64,000 nucleotides of DNA from Antilocapra americana (taxonomy: Eukaryota > Chordata > Mammalia > Artiodactyla > Antilocapridae): assembly GCA_007570785.1 (NCBI GenBank), contig ML660777.1, positions 1,815,845-1,879,844 of the forward strand. The letters are read 5' to 3'. Position 1 is the first letter of the stretch. Each line of letters begins with the position of its first letter. A program made the translations under genes and the position numbers. Under the pieces are notes generated by a model. The model did no database searches, was not told the origin of the DNA, and saw only the letters and a program-made list of their open reading frames with translations. Below are positions 1 through 11,059 of this stretch, piece by piece.

Positions 1-1763
1 AAGAACTTAGACTACAAAGGAAAAAAGAATGGGGCAAAAATGCTTGACGTCTCCTTCGAGGATATCACACGTGGCCAGGCCCAACAAGGAAATGGTAATT
101 TCACAAAATGCTTTCAGAATGAAAGAGAGGTAAGAAGTGAAAAGTCTCATAGCCTTCACAATTAAAATGTAGGCAGGGTTCTGCAACCATAAGCTTCCCC
201 TTAGAAATCACTGGTCTTGAGTTCTGAGTGTTACTTTTGCAATTTATTTTAGAAAAATGGAAAAATGTAGCTGCCCCCAAAGACCAGAGTAAAGAAGGAC
301 TATTGTCTCTAGAAAAACAGAGAAATGTGAGTTCTATTCGTGAAACTCAATGGAACAAGTCACTCAGAACTTAATTTGTCTAAAGCTACCTGTAAGACAC
401 AGGCACTGGAGTCAGCCTGTATTCGATCCCAGCAGGTTATCTGACCTTTCTGAGACTCAGTTTTCTCATCTGTCAAAGGGGGACAATACTTATCTTGAAG
501 TGAGATATCCTATAGAATTCTTGCATCTTAAAGGGGAAACACCCACAGGTGAGTCCATACATAGGCATTCGTACAATTTCCCAAATTGACAGTCACCAAG
601 TACTTGTAGTAACTGACCAGTCTGTATGTCTGCATTGCACACTATTTGTGATTTCAATTCAATTTGAGTTTGAGCAGGAAAAAATGTACTTCGGAGAAGA
701 CTGAGACTGATAAGTGAACAGCTTGCAGAAGGTTTAAAACAGGACCCTGAATGGAAACACTTTCTATGTATCTGCTCTGACACATTTCTCCTTCCTGTAT
801 ATCTGTTTCTCACGAAAAGTCCATGCTCTGAGTTTAACTCCAGCAGAAAAATTTGACTACTTTTACATATATGACGAAGGATGGTTAAGGCAGCCTCACC
901 CAATAATTTTAGTGGTGTTACTATTGTTCTAATAATTACTAATCATCAATGGTGCTAATATAGTGATAATAATATTGCCAATTTATCTTTGTTCTACTGC
1001 CACTGTCAATTACCACTGGTGTGAAGACAATCATATTAATAGGTACCAAGAGGCCAATATTGACAAAGGAATAGAACATTTTTTGAATAGAGATGTCTCA
1101 CTGTTTAATTTGCCAACATTCTCTAAGCTGTAGTACATGTCCATGACAGACGCTCCGTCACAGCTACATTAAATTAGAGTCCTCCATTTCCTCCTATCTA
1201 AAAATAATCTTCCTGCACCTTGTTTCTCATTCAACAAATATTTGTCCAGTGCTTATGATAAGTCAGGCTCTCTCGCTTTTCCTCTCCAGGAAGAACCATC
1301 AGGCAGCCATGGTCTGTGCCAGAGCAGCCAACTGCAGCCTCAAGGGCTATGTCCCATGGACAGGTTTGCCCTCTTTAGTTTGGACAGAGTTTTTAAAACT
1401 TTGAGCCAACATTTGAAAATGTGCAAATTTACATCAAAAAGCCCCTAGATTGTCCGTGTCTTTTGAAAATGCAAAACCACTGGCAACACAGGACTCACAC
1501 AGCCATAAGGAAATAACTGACTAGGGCTGAAGTGAGGCATGGGCACTTCCACTTCCCATGTGCTTCCCCAATCCACCCCTACACTCACACACACACTTGC
1601 ATGCACAAGCTCTTTTCAAAGACTGACCCACCCACTGACAATGGGAGGCTCCAGGCGGGTGTGTGAATTCCACCCTATTCCAGATAGCCACCTCGGCCTT
1701 CGCCCCAGACACTCCTTCCTTCCTTGCCACAGCATTTCTGTCTCCATCACAGAAAAGAGAATT
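1..1763. other. Repeat-poor unique DNA, no gene seen
   Basis: Apart from a MIR relic near 370-505, I recognise nothing here. The short open frames lack codon bias, splice-like structure or family resemblance. A short CA-rich run lies around 1575-1605. Confidence 0.5.
370..505 (+). repeat. MIR SINE relic
   Basis: The order of landmarks is that of MIR: a tRNA-like B-box stretch (gtattcgatccc), then the core region ending in cagttttctcatctgtcaaag followed by a ggggacaataa-like segment. It is heavily diverged, as expected for an ancient mammalian element. Edges are approximate. Confidence 0.55.
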
Positions 1764-1778
1764 TGATCTCAAAGTAAA

Positions 1779-1979
1779 GGAGCTGCTCAGTCATGTCAGA
1801 CTCTTTGTGAGCCTATGGACTGCAGCCCACTAGGCTCCTCTGTCCCTGGGATTCTCCAGACAAGAATACTGGAGTGGATTGCCATGCCCTTCTCCAGGGG
1901 ATCTTCCCAACCCAGGGATCGAACCTGGGTCTCCTGCATTGTAGGCAAATTCTTTACTGTCTGAGCCACCAGGAATGCC
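1779..1979 (-). mobile_element. Bov-tA SINE, full length, antisense
   Basis: This is the antisense form of the ruminant tRNA-Glu-derived SINE: a gctcagtcatgtcagactct start, central ccaggggatcttcccaaccc, and a gagccaccaggaat end matching the tRNA-like head. It is flanked by a perfect 15-bp TSD, tgatctcaaagtaaa, at 1764-1778 and 1980-1994. The exact TSD shows the insertion boundaries and suggests a fairly recent event. Bov-tA has no coding capacity and is mobilised by BovB proteins (established knowledge). Confidence 0.95.
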
Positions 1980-2029
1980 TGATCTCAAAGTAAATTTAGT
2001 CCTAATTATCAAATCCCATCACCAGCCCC

Positions 2030-2930
2030 TTTGGTCCTTCTTTCTTCTTCCTCCTCAGACTCTCTGAAATATTTGAATCTATTAACCAACACTGCTTTCT
2101 GGATTCCCCTCCATCTGGGCTTCTTGGGGTCTCCCCTTTGGTCCTCAGCCTATCTTCCCACGACCTCCTTCTTTTCTTCAGGCCCTGTCACTGAGGAAGT
2201 GCTCTGCACCACCCTCTCTGTGAAAACAGTAGCTTTCATCCTTTTGCCAGTTCTTATGACTACAGCAGCCTAGACAACTTCTGCGTTTCCATCTCCAGCT
2301 CAGGTTTTGGTCCTGGAAAGGAGATCTATTTCCTGTGCATCCCCAGACAGATGGCATCTTGAATTCAAGATGTCAAACAATCTTCATGATCATTGCACAG
2401 TCCTTCCAGTTACTTGTTCCTAGTCTCTACTCTCTTTGATTTTTCAAACTTGTGACAACTCCCTGCTTCGTCTCTGCCAGACCCAGTCAGATCTGTCATC
2501 CGAAGGGCCCTACTGTCTCCCTCCACAGCCACCCCCAAAGCCACAGACAGAGAGGAGGCCACAACAGCCCCTTCCGAGGTCCTCAGTGCAATGGGCTTCT
2601 GATTACACCCCTGGATGCAACTTCCTCCACTCAAATCCATTCTGCATACCAACAACAGTCAAATCTCCCTAAAGCACTGATATTCATCTCTTCAAAAGCT
2701 ATCCATGTTTACACGTTGCCTAACAAAAAGTTTGGAATTTCTTAACCTGAGGATAACATAATGATACGCCCTCAACCTACTCTTTTACCTTTTTTCTCCC
2801 CCCTATATTCTTTCATTCCACAAAGAAACTAAACTCTAGGCTGTCCCTATGTTCTGAGCTTTCCTTCACCATACTTCTATTTGTATTATTTTCTCCACTA
2901 AGAACAGAATTTTCCCCCTCTGTTATCAGA
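2030..2930 (+). mobile_element. Possible L2 LINE relic
   Basis: The pyrimidine-rich text resembles a strongly diverged sense copy of the L2 (CR1-like) 3' coding region, with short phrases such as ggtcctcagcctatcttccc and a stretch like the L2 catch of repeated aaatccattct..cagtcaaatc. No open frame survives. The assignment is tentative; a RepeatMasker run would settle it. Confidence 0.33.
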
Positions 2931-2936
2931 TCATGG

Positions 2937-3110
2937 GGATTCCCAGGTGGCACTAGTGGTAAAGTATCCACCTGTCAATGCAGGAGTCATAAGAGACGTG
3001 GGTTCAATTACTGGGTCGGGAAGATTCCCTGGAGGCAGTCACGGCAACCCACTGCAGTATTCTTGCCCAGAGAATCCATGGACAGAGAAGCCTGGTGGGC
3101 TACAGTCCCT
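2937..3110 (+). mobile_element. Bov-tA SINE, diverged
   Basis: Sense Bov-tA: gattcccaggtggcactagt head, tRNA-like B box (gggttcaattact), gggaagattccctgga, cccactgcagtattcttgcc, then a tail ending around ggtgggctacagtcc. It lacks the usual cacgactgagc 3' portion, so it is 3' truncated or eroded. No clear TSD was found. Confidence 0.85.
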
Positions 3111-3167
3111 CCATGAAACCTCTGGTACGCCAAGTGGAAACATCATTCTACTGTTACTCTTCTACTA

Positions 3168-3330
3168 CATAACATTTATTAAGTAATTTATAAAAGTAAG
3201 GACACTGCACTTACAATAACTTCATAAGGTATTGGTATTGAACCAGTTTTAAAGACGAGAAAACAGGTTTGGAGAAGTTACACAACTTGCCCAGGGTTGC
3301 ACAGCAAGCAACAGAGCCTGTGATTATATG
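3168..3330 (-). repeat. MIR SINE relic, antisense
   Basis: Antisense MIR landmarks in order: aacatttattaagta, a ttcataaggtattggtatt segment, gacgagaaaacaggtttgga, and cttgcccagggttgcacagc. Diverged; edges approximate. Confidence 0.55.
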
Positions 3331-3384
3331 CTCTTTTATGGTATTTAACATGCTTGACTTGAGACTTTGTATATTTGAATTGTC

Positions 3385-3505
3385 GCCTCTACCAGACAGG
3401 TATATGCTTCTTGGGGTAAAGGAGAATGGCCTATATGAATACACTGTACCATATCCACAGCACTTAGCACATGGGATGCACTTCAATGATATGTATTGAA
3501 TTGAC
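3385..3505 (+). mobile_element. L2 LINE 3' end
   Basis: It resembles the sense L2 3' terminus: ctgtaccatatccacagcac, then ttagcacatgggatgcactt and a tgtattgaattgac end, corresponding to the known 'stamp' of L2 tails. Short and diverged. Confidence 0.42.
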
Positions 3506-3511
3506 AGATGA

Positions 3512-3665
3512 TGTTAACATCTCTGTGACACAGTTTTCTTTCCTATGAAATGGAGATAATAAAAGTACCTTCCTTGTGCCCTTGCTGTTAGGATTAAATG
3601 AGGAGATGAGTAGAGTTCTCAGAACGCTGTGCAGCACAGAGCATAGGCCACCTGGATGTTAAGTT
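3512..3665 (+). repeat. MIR SINE relic
   Basis: Sense MIR 3' half: cagttttctttcctatgaaa followed by tggagataataaaagtacct, a gttaggattaaatgagg segment and a cagcacagagcataggcc end. The tRNA-like 5' half is missing. Confidence 0.58.
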
Positions 3666-4166
3666 ATGCTAGGGGCTGCCACGCTGATCGTTGCCAATAT
3701 GTGCCTCGTAAACGGCCAAGATGAAAGGGCTGATCCTAGGAGGAGAAAGACTTCAGCACTATGTTGGGCTTGTTCAGCTCTTCTCCCATCTTTATTTATT
3801 ATCTCAGTTTCTTTGGCAGGTAACTCAGAATCATCACATTTTCCAGGAAGTACTCAGAACCATCACTCTGTCATGTTGCCCAGCGGAGCATGACTAAGTC
3901 AGCACCACATGCCAGGTCATTGACTGGGTCATTGACTTCTGAGGCCCATGTAGGATCAAAAGGGTCAGTTAACTTTTCAGCAGCCTTTCTGGAAGATATC
4001 CCTTCAATAAGACCAAACTTCAGAAGGAATGATAAATATATTGACATTAATGTCTGTGAGATTCATAGGACTATATCAATATAATACAAATTTATGATGT
4101 AAGTATAACTAGTGAAGGAACAGGAATGAATAATTACATGAAAACTGCTATCCTAGTAATAATAAA

Positions 4167-4211
4167 AAGCTTTCTTAAAAATACACCAGAATCCCTCTCT
4201 TAAGAAAGCTT
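4167..4211. other. 12-bp perfect inverted repeat (hairpin)
   Basis: aagctttcttaa at 4167-4178 is the exact reverse complement of ttaagaaagctt at 4200-4211, with a 21-nt loop. It sits in unique AT-rich DNA. Function unknown; arms this AT-rich can arise by chance. Confidence 0.45.
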
Positions 4212-4388
4212 ATATATATTAATTTAGCTAGGCACACAAAAAAATGGTTACATACACTAAGACACTAATTTCAACTTTCCATTTTGTCTTTCAATTGACA
4301 TTTGCTGGGTAAATGCTAGAGTGAGACACTGCTAGGGACCAGGGATGCAAAGACGACTAATTAAGTTCTTGTGCTCAAGAAATATATG

Positions 4389-4842
4389 CAGTGGGTCTCA
4401 ATGAGGAAAGATACCTCCAGGGGACATTTAACAGTGTCCAGAGATATTTTTAGCTGTCCTACATGGATGGGGTGGGGTGGTCAGTGCTACTGGAATTTAT
4501 TTAGTAAAGGCCAGAGACACTGCTAGAAGCTTCCCATATGGTGGTGCTAGTGGTAAAGAACCCACCTGCCGATGCAGGAGATAAAAGAGACAAGGGTATG
4601 ATCCCTGGGTCAGGAAGATCCCCTGGAGAAGGAAATGGCAACCCGCTCAAACATGCTTGCCTGGAAAATCCCATGGACAGCAGAGATTGGCAGCTACAGT
4701 CCATGGGGTCACAAAGGGTCAGACACGACTGAAGCAATTTAGCATGCACACACCCACAGAGATAATGCTCAACACTATACAATTCCACAGCAAAGAATGA
4801 CCTGGCTCCAAAAGTCAATGGTGTCAAGGTTAAGAAATCCTG
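4389..4842 (+). mobile_element. MER5A hAT-Charlie DNA transposon, split by a SINE
   Basis: The left half starts cagtgggtctcaatgagg and contains ccaggggacatttaacagtg, then tgctactggaattta. The right half, after the SINE, reads caattccacagcaaagaatg and ends ggttaagaaatcctg. These match the two halves of the non-autonomous MER5A element in order. Bov-tA 4529-4756 interrupts it. I could not confirm the 8-bp hAT TSD. Confidence 0.72.
4529..4756 (+). mobile_element. Bov-tA SINE nested in MER5A
   Basis: Full-length sense Bov-tA from cttcccatatggtggtgcta to cagacacgactgaagcaatt. The host MER5A resumes directly afterwards. A decayed TSD flanks it: cagagacactgctagaa at 4512-4528 against cagagataatgctcaa at 4757-4772. 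The mismatches suggest an older insertion than the one at 1779. Confidence 0.9.
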
Positions 4843-6361
4843 AGACAGACTCAGGGTGATAAAACCTTATTCCTGAAAACCTGAATCTGAGATTGGAAGT
4901 GAAATTAACATCTACACAGCCATAGGCAATAGAAATGAAGGATACTGTTTCCCATTGAATTTTCTGTTATTTCCCCCAATTGATAAATTCTCTATTGCCT
5001 TCAGACTTTATTAATTGCATTTGTTCTTTAAAAAGAAAATGGCCAGAAACTTTGTTTTCCCTAAGACCCTGCCCCAAGGGACATCAGCTTCAGAAACGCT
5101 GTCTCCTGATTCCCATGACTCAAGGGTAGACCTAGGTGACGGGCTCTCTACAAAGTGGCTCCCCTGATAAGGTCTCCTCATGTCAGCTGGACAGGGGGTG
5201 GGTCACCACGCCCAGGCTACAGCAGCTGAATGTCTGTAATCTGGCTCAGACTGAACTTTGAGAGAAAGCACCAAGGGTTTTAGATTCTGCACACACCATC
5301 TACTATAGAGAAATAACAAGAAAATAACATAAACAGAAGAAATAAAAAGAGCAATCCATTTTGACAAATGGCAAAAAAAATAGGTAAGCACAAGTCTCTA
5401 GGACAGATCAGTGATTCTGATAATAAATGCCTGTTTTACTACAAAATGTTAAATTCTATGCACGCAGTCCAAGATCCATTAAATTAAATCCTAACATCAT
5501 AAACTCTGCTTCTGTCATTTATAAATATATGAAAAAATTATTGGATGGAATTCTCATCTTCTTTCAAAAGTTCTGCTTAATATGAGTCAATGGGGGTTTG
5601 GTTTAAGCCACATATATAGGAACCTGATCATTTTGTCACCACCGCTTGTATGTCTATAAATCCGTGGCTCTGGCTTCACATTGCTGACCTAAGCAGAGCT
5701 GCTCCAAATCAAGAGATGAATTGGATTTTATATATGGATGATGCAATAATATTAAAGAACTACTAGCATTCAATATATTATACACTCACTTCATTTTCTT
5801 TTTGAACTGGGAAAATAAAATAGTTTTGCTTAAAACTAAATTTTAAACAAGTCATTTCCCCAACAGTCCTAATCTTATAGTTGTAAAATTAATTCTGATA
5901 ATGCCTTGGGATTATTTTTATCCTTGTACTTTTAGTGACAAGGCAAGCCAAGATTCACTCACCAAGAGGGCATAGAAAATACAGGACCATACTCATGTCC
6001 ACAGTTGCTGCATGGCTGGCCTCCAATACATGAAGGTCTTCTGGCTTTCACGGGATGGGAGGTCTCCACCCAGTATCCCACATGGTTCTCTAAAGAATGA
6101 TACTAACCTCTTGGCTGGCCTCTCATTCTGGCCTCTTAAGAGAAATGCCTCTTACTTCAAAAAACACTCAAAGAGGCTGAGGAAAAACAGATTCAAATTT
6201 TTCTTTCTATTTTCCTGATGCATATTCCCATTTCTCCAAAATATGACCAAACAATCTCACAATGAAGAGTTATCTAAAAGAAGCCATCTGGTGTTCAGCT
6301 AAGTGCTGTGTTATGGAAAGCCAACAGACTAAGTCCTACAGCCTAATAATTTGAAGTCACT
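4843..6361. other. Unique AT-rich DNA, no gene seen
   Basis: I recognise no repeat family, exon or RNA gene. The two reading frames of 60-70 codons look like chance. Confidence 0.45.
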
Positions 6362-6373
6362 TGGATACACGTG

Positions 6374-6501
6374 TGTGCATGCTTAGCTGGTTCAGTTGTG
6401 TCTGACTCTCTGTGACCCCATGGACTATAGCCCACCAGGTTCCTCTGTCCACGGGATTTTCCAGGCAAGAATACTGGAGTGAGTTGCCATTTCCTTTTCC
6501 A
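6374..6501 (-). mobile_element. Bov-tA SINE, 5'-truncated, antisense
   Basis: Only the 3' Bov-A part is present (gttcagttgtgtctgactct to gagttgccatttccttttcc). The tRNA-like head is absent. A 12-bp TSD with one mismatch flanks it: tggatacacgtg at 6362-6373 and tggatacaagtg at 6502-6513. The TSD shows the truncation happened at insertion. Confidence 0.88.
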
Positions 6502-6844
6502 TGGATACAAGTGCTTTTATGTAAATATATCTACAATGGAAAGGAAAGATAAGTCCTAGACAGAGATGCAAGTAAAATACAAAAAAGGCGTCTAAAGGAA
6601 ATCTAAGGTTGTCGTCCTCAACATGTTGCCCATAAGCAAGATGGATAATTTAAACCTTATCTCCATTTCAGTAATAGCGTGTTTACTATGGGGGTGGGAT
6701 GAATTATCCAATTTTTAATGCAATACAATGTGCTAAAAAGAGTAAAACAATTTTTTTTTACTTCAATAGAATTAATTAGCTAAGTTTTGAAACAAACTGC
6801 TTTGCTCTCTGAGTCATTTCCCCATCTATATATCCCTGTCTATA

Positions 6845-7130
6845 TTAGTCAGCTTGGGTTGCTCTAAAAAATCACTGTGGACTGAGTGGCTTAAACAACG
6901 GAAATTTGTTTCTCACAGTCCCAGGGGCTGGAAAGCCCTAGGTCAAGATGTCAGCTGATGACATTCTTGGTGAACACTCTCTTCCTGGATTGCAGAAGGC
7001 TACCTTCTGTGTCCTCTCTGAGGCAGAGAACTCCACCCTTACGACCTCGTCAAAAATGAAACACCATCACATGAGGAGTTAAGGCTTCAACACAGGAGTT
7101 TGGAGGAGGGGACACAGTGAAAGTGGCCAA
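6845..7130 (-). mobile_element. Possible MaLR-type LTR relic, antisense
   Basis: The order tagtcagcttgggttgctct, gtggcttaaacaacggaaat, tttctcacagtcccaggggc, gtgtcctct, atcacatgagga resembles antisense MaLR LTRs (MLT1/MST group). It is diverged and the ends are unclear. There is no coding sequence. Confidence 0.42.
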
Positions 7131-7901
7131 GTAGAACGCACAGTGCTTGGCATAAAAGGATCTCAAAAAGTGGGCCAGGTCAGCAGTGTAAAACATACAG
7201 AAAGCAAAGAAATGGGGAAAAGGAAATTTGGGTCAGAAGCCAGCTGTCAACTAGAAGGATCTAATTAAGAGATTTAACTGTCCGACAGACATTTAGAAAT
7301 GATGAAACATGCGTGTGCTAGAAGTCAGAGCATAGGGCGGTGGCTGAGCCCCAGCAAGAGGATTCCCAAAGTCAGGGCAACAAGTCAGACACACGGCACC
7401 GCCAGTTAAGAGGCTGCAATTGGGTAACTCATCTCTATGTGTTTGTAGTCTGAGAGGTACCAATAGCGGGGGTTGACAGAGGTCAACTATAAGTGGTAAC
7501 AAAGGAATCACCATGAATGTCTACGTGTAGAGGGCTCATTTTTAGTGTTTTCACATTCATGAATAAGAAGTCTACCCATCTCTGCTGTCTACCCCACATT
7601 ATAATGGCTTTCTGTTGGTGTCCTTAATCGACAGTCTAACTACATTTATAATCTTGCCCAAGGATGTCTTATTGGCATAAACACACCCCATGATTCACTC
7701 ATCAGAAGACTAAGGCGTCTGCCAAGGACCAAGGTGTTGGTGCCATTCATGCAACTGTCTTCATGTGCATACCAGGCACTACCTGTGGCTCTTCCTAGTT
7801 CCCTCTTGGCTTCTATCACAACCCTACCAAAGATGGCTCTGTGTTTGCTGTGCTCCCCACGTGAACTCCGAGGCAGCTGATCATAACGATGAATCTGAGG
7901 C
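7131..7901. other. Unique DNA, no gene seen
   Basis: No family recognised on either strand. The 127-codon frame that starts at 7765 reads mostly through the Bov-tA at 7909-8080, so I do not treat it as a gene. Confidence 0.4.
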
Positions 7902-7908
7902 TAAGTGG

Positions 7909-8080
7909 CAGAGCTTCCGCAGTGGCTCAGACAGCAAAGAATCTACCTGCAATGCAGGAGACCTGGGTTTGATCCCTGGGCTGGGAAGATCCTCTGGAGA
8001 AGGAAATAGCAACCTACTCCAGTATTCTTGCCTGGAGAAGTCCATGGACAGAAGAGTCTGGTGGGTTACAGTCCAAGGGA
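7909..8080 (+). mobile_element. Bov-tA SINE
   Basis: Sense Bov-tA from cttccgcagtggctcagaca through gaagatcctctggagaagga to gggttacagtccaaggga. It stops before the usual 3' end. A candidate 7-bp TSD, taagtgg, lies at 7902-7908 and 8081-8087. Confidence 0.9.
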
Positions 8081-8271
8081 TAAGTGGTATGCCACCAATA
8101 GTACAGCAAGCCTATTTCTATTCTCACAAATTCCAGAACTTCAGATAGATCTGTTACCCTAAGTTACCTACCTCCTACCAGTGATCACACTCTTCCATCT
8201 TAGGTCAGTAGATGGTGAGTACTTCTCCAGCATTTCTCTTTATTTTGATCTATTTGCACTATGTAGGTATA

Positions 8272-8485
8272 TGTGCTCAGTTGCTCAGTTGTGTCTGATT
8301 CTTTGTGGCTCCATAGACTGACTCTGCGGCTCCTCTGTCCATGATGTTTTCCAGGCAAGAATGCTGGAGTGGGGTGCCATTTCCAACTCCAGGGGATCTT
8401 CCCAACTCAGGGATCAAACATGTGTCTTTTACGTCTCACCTGCATGGGTAGGAGGATTCTTTACCACTAGCACCACCTAGGAAGA
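8272..8485 (-). mobile_element. Bov-tA SINE, antisense
   Basis: Antisense Bov-tA: ctcagttgctcagttgtgtc, aggggatcttcccaactcag, ggattctttaccactagcac. About 10 bases appear inserted around the B-box region (acgtctcacctgcatggg). No clear TSD. Confidence 0.88.
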
Positions 8486-8554
8486 CTCATCTGGTAAGAA
8501 ATTGCCAAAAGTTTATAGAATTTAGGCAATACTCAAGTTTCTGTTGTGTTGTAT

Positions 8555-8690
8555 CTTTTACTCTGTCTTGCTGAGGGATTGAAAGGAGGCTCTTGCATTT
8601 CCAGCTATGTATCTGTATGTGTTCTCAGGATCCAATACAGAGCTGGGCATATGGATTCAGTGTTCAGTAAACACTTGTTGGTTTGAAAAA
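8555..8690 (+). mobile_element. Possible L2 3' end
   Basis: Ends with atccaatacagagctgggca, then attcagtgttcagtaaacac and ttgttggtttgaa, which fits a diverged L2 3' terminus. Weak. Confidence 0.35.
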
Positions 8691-8956
8691 ATATTTTGAT
8701 TTCAAACTTTTTTCCTATCATTCACATTCTTATCAGCCAGCTTTCCCTATACTAGGGCTATTCAAATCAGTTAATTGTTAGCATCTTCATAAAGACAGTT
8801 GTATTTCCAGTCCTATAACATATAATGAATGGAGCTTAGTAACATCAGTTGTATGTAAACATAGCTAAAATCAAGTAGGGCAATGAGTGACATTGAAATA
8901 CTCATACTGGAAATACTCATACTCCCATGCCTGCACCTGGGTATTTACAAGCTGCT

Positions 8957-9183
8957 ACCTTTCTGGTGGCTCAGTGGTAAAGAATCTGCCTGCAATGCAG
9001 GAGATGCAGGTTGGATCCCTGGGTTGGGAAGATCCCCTGGAAAAGGAAATGGCAACCCACTCCAGTATTCTTGCATGAAAAATCTGATGGACAGAGGAGC
9101 CTGGCAGGCTAACATCCACAGGGTCACAAAAGAGTCAGATACAATTTAGCGACTAAACAACAACAACAACAATAACAACAACC
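8957..9183 (+). mobile_element. Bov-tA SINE with (AAC)n tail
   Basis: Sense Bov-tA, close to consensus, from ctacctttctggtggctcag to agatacaatttagcgactaa, followed by an (aac)n tail at about 9155-9183. Such simple 3' tails are typical of this SINE family. Confidence 0.93.
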
Positions 9184-9910
9184 ATTCAAATTTAATACAC
9201 TGAACCAGTAATTCATATTACCAGAAGCACATGTGTGAAAGAAAATCCTTCTTAATAAATATCATGCAAATAGATATTAAATATGCTACATTGATATAAT
9301 TGGGGTAGAAATTGCTAAAATGACATACTACTGACTCTCCTTTGCAATAACCCCCACCAAAGGAATAAAAGGAAGAGACTGTTATATAACAGAATATGAC
9401 TAAACTCCAGTAAAGTCTATGTTTTAGTTTCTTTAAGATTGCAAGTATTTTATTTAATTGTCTATGTCTATACTTAGAAAGCCTATTTGAAACTCACTAC
9501 AGGCAGTTACTGAATACATCCTTTTAATCTCAGCTTCTTGTTTATAACAACTCTTTCTTTTTCATTTCACTCTAATCAAATATGCCATTCAAGGTCTAGA
9601 ATTTTACAGAGACATAACAGTAGTTATTTATATGCTGGGAGCAATCCATTTTTGAACAGCTGGCAAAGCAGCTTAATATCTCAGCCAATCATTTTAAGCT
9701 CTAAAAAATCCCACATTCTACCATGCTCTTAAAAAATAACCTCATAATGCTACTCAGCCCAGGCACAGGACACCTCATCTCCATTTTTTCTCTCCTTTCT
9801 GATTTTTATATCTTTCAGATGAGCTTTAAACCATTTTATTACTAACAAATAATTTACAGTGAGAGATCAAAATTAGGCAAATGCAACTGTGATGCTAGGC
9901 TGTCTGGCAG
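9184..9910. other. Unique AT-rich DNA, no gene seen
   Basis: No family or gene recognised on either strand. Confidence 0.4.
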
Positions 9911-9914
9911 CAAA

Positions 9915-10330
9915 AGGTCTGTTTATTCAACAAATAATTATTATGGACCTGCTTCTCTGTATGCTAAGGAATGAGAAAATGATGAGGAAGGCGCTCTGTT
10001 CCGGAGGAGCTCCAATGAGGGGACACAAATACATAAACATGTCCTCAAAATAAACAATGATGGATATGACAAAGGTCCCATGACCGTCATGTCTGTGACA
10101 GAACAGAGCTATGTGTAAGGCTGCACCTGGAGGACCTCAGGAAAAGCTTTACTATGGGAATGACTCTTGGGTGGAAATTTCAATGAACAGCCTTTAAGTC
10201 AGAAGGAATTGGACCTTCAGAAGAAGACATGGGAACAAAAGGATCTATATGTAAAAGGACACAAGGAAGCCAGGTGTGAAGTAGAAGACTAGTTTGGGCA
10301 ACAAAGTCTAGAAGTAGACTACAAAGAGAG
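9915..10330 (-). mobile_element. L2 LINE relic, antisense
   Basis: It opens like antisense L2 (tattcaacaaataattattatggacctg), followed in order by ggagctccaatgaggg, ctgcacctggaggacctcag and aggacacaaggaagccaggt. The same order recurs at 33310 and 60095. Diverged, no open frame. Confidence 0.45.
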
Positions 10331-10359
10331 GAAGTATTTATGGTGGGCATGCATTTGAG

Positions 10360-10590
10360 CTCTGGAGTTAGAAAGCATAGGCTCAAGTCTTGACTTCATT
10401 ACTTGCTGGCCATGTATATATTTTTGGGCAAGCTGCTCAACACATCTGCTAACTGCTTCATCCACGTAGTGAGGGTGAGTATAACTGCACTCACATCTTG
10501 GGGTTGTGACAACTGCAAGGGATTATAAATATAAAATATTCAGTCTAGCACATTTAAAGGTTAGCTTCATTTTAAGTATTATGCCTTGAG
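10360..10590 (+). repeat. MIR SINE
   Basis: Sense MIR with tctggagttagaaagcatag, ggctcaagtcttgacttcat, tacttgctggccatgtatat, tttgggcaagctgctcaaca and a ggttgtgacaactgcaaggg segment in the right order. Both tRNA-like and core parts are present. Confidence 0.62.
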
Positions 10591-11059
10591 ACATGGGCAT
10601 GTGGCCAGTATAGCTGATGAACCTATATAAATATAGTCATATTTACATGACTATATTTGACTTGTATCAAGTAAGTCATATAAATGAATTGGAACGTTAG
10701 ATAGATATAGTTTTAGTATGAAGGAAGATAGATGAAGCAACCAGAGATTGGTTAGGAAACTAATGTTAAATCCAGGTTAAAAAATGATGATGGCAGTACA
10801 TAGTTAAGTATAGATGTGAAAGAGTGAATTGGAGATAGGTTCTGCAAATGGAATGATCACAACCTTCTAAATGATAATTTTTTCATAGAAAAAAGTCAAA
10901 GATAGGTGTAGGCATCAATTAAGAAATATCTACAACCTACACAGTTTATACAGTAGCTAACTCATATATATGAGATACATACATATGCACGAAGAAAGGA
11001 GGATAAAAAGTCTTAGATTGTATACAGGAAAGAAATATGCAGAGTATGTTCATTTGTCA

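Noticed and set aside
1779..1979. tRNA genes at Bov-tA heads (B-box-like ggttcgatccc)
   Set aside because: The tRNA-like parts are SINE heads; no complete cloverleaf is present.
7765..8148. 127-codon frame that looks like a small protein
   Set aside because: More than a third of it is translated Bov-tA SINE (7909-8080).
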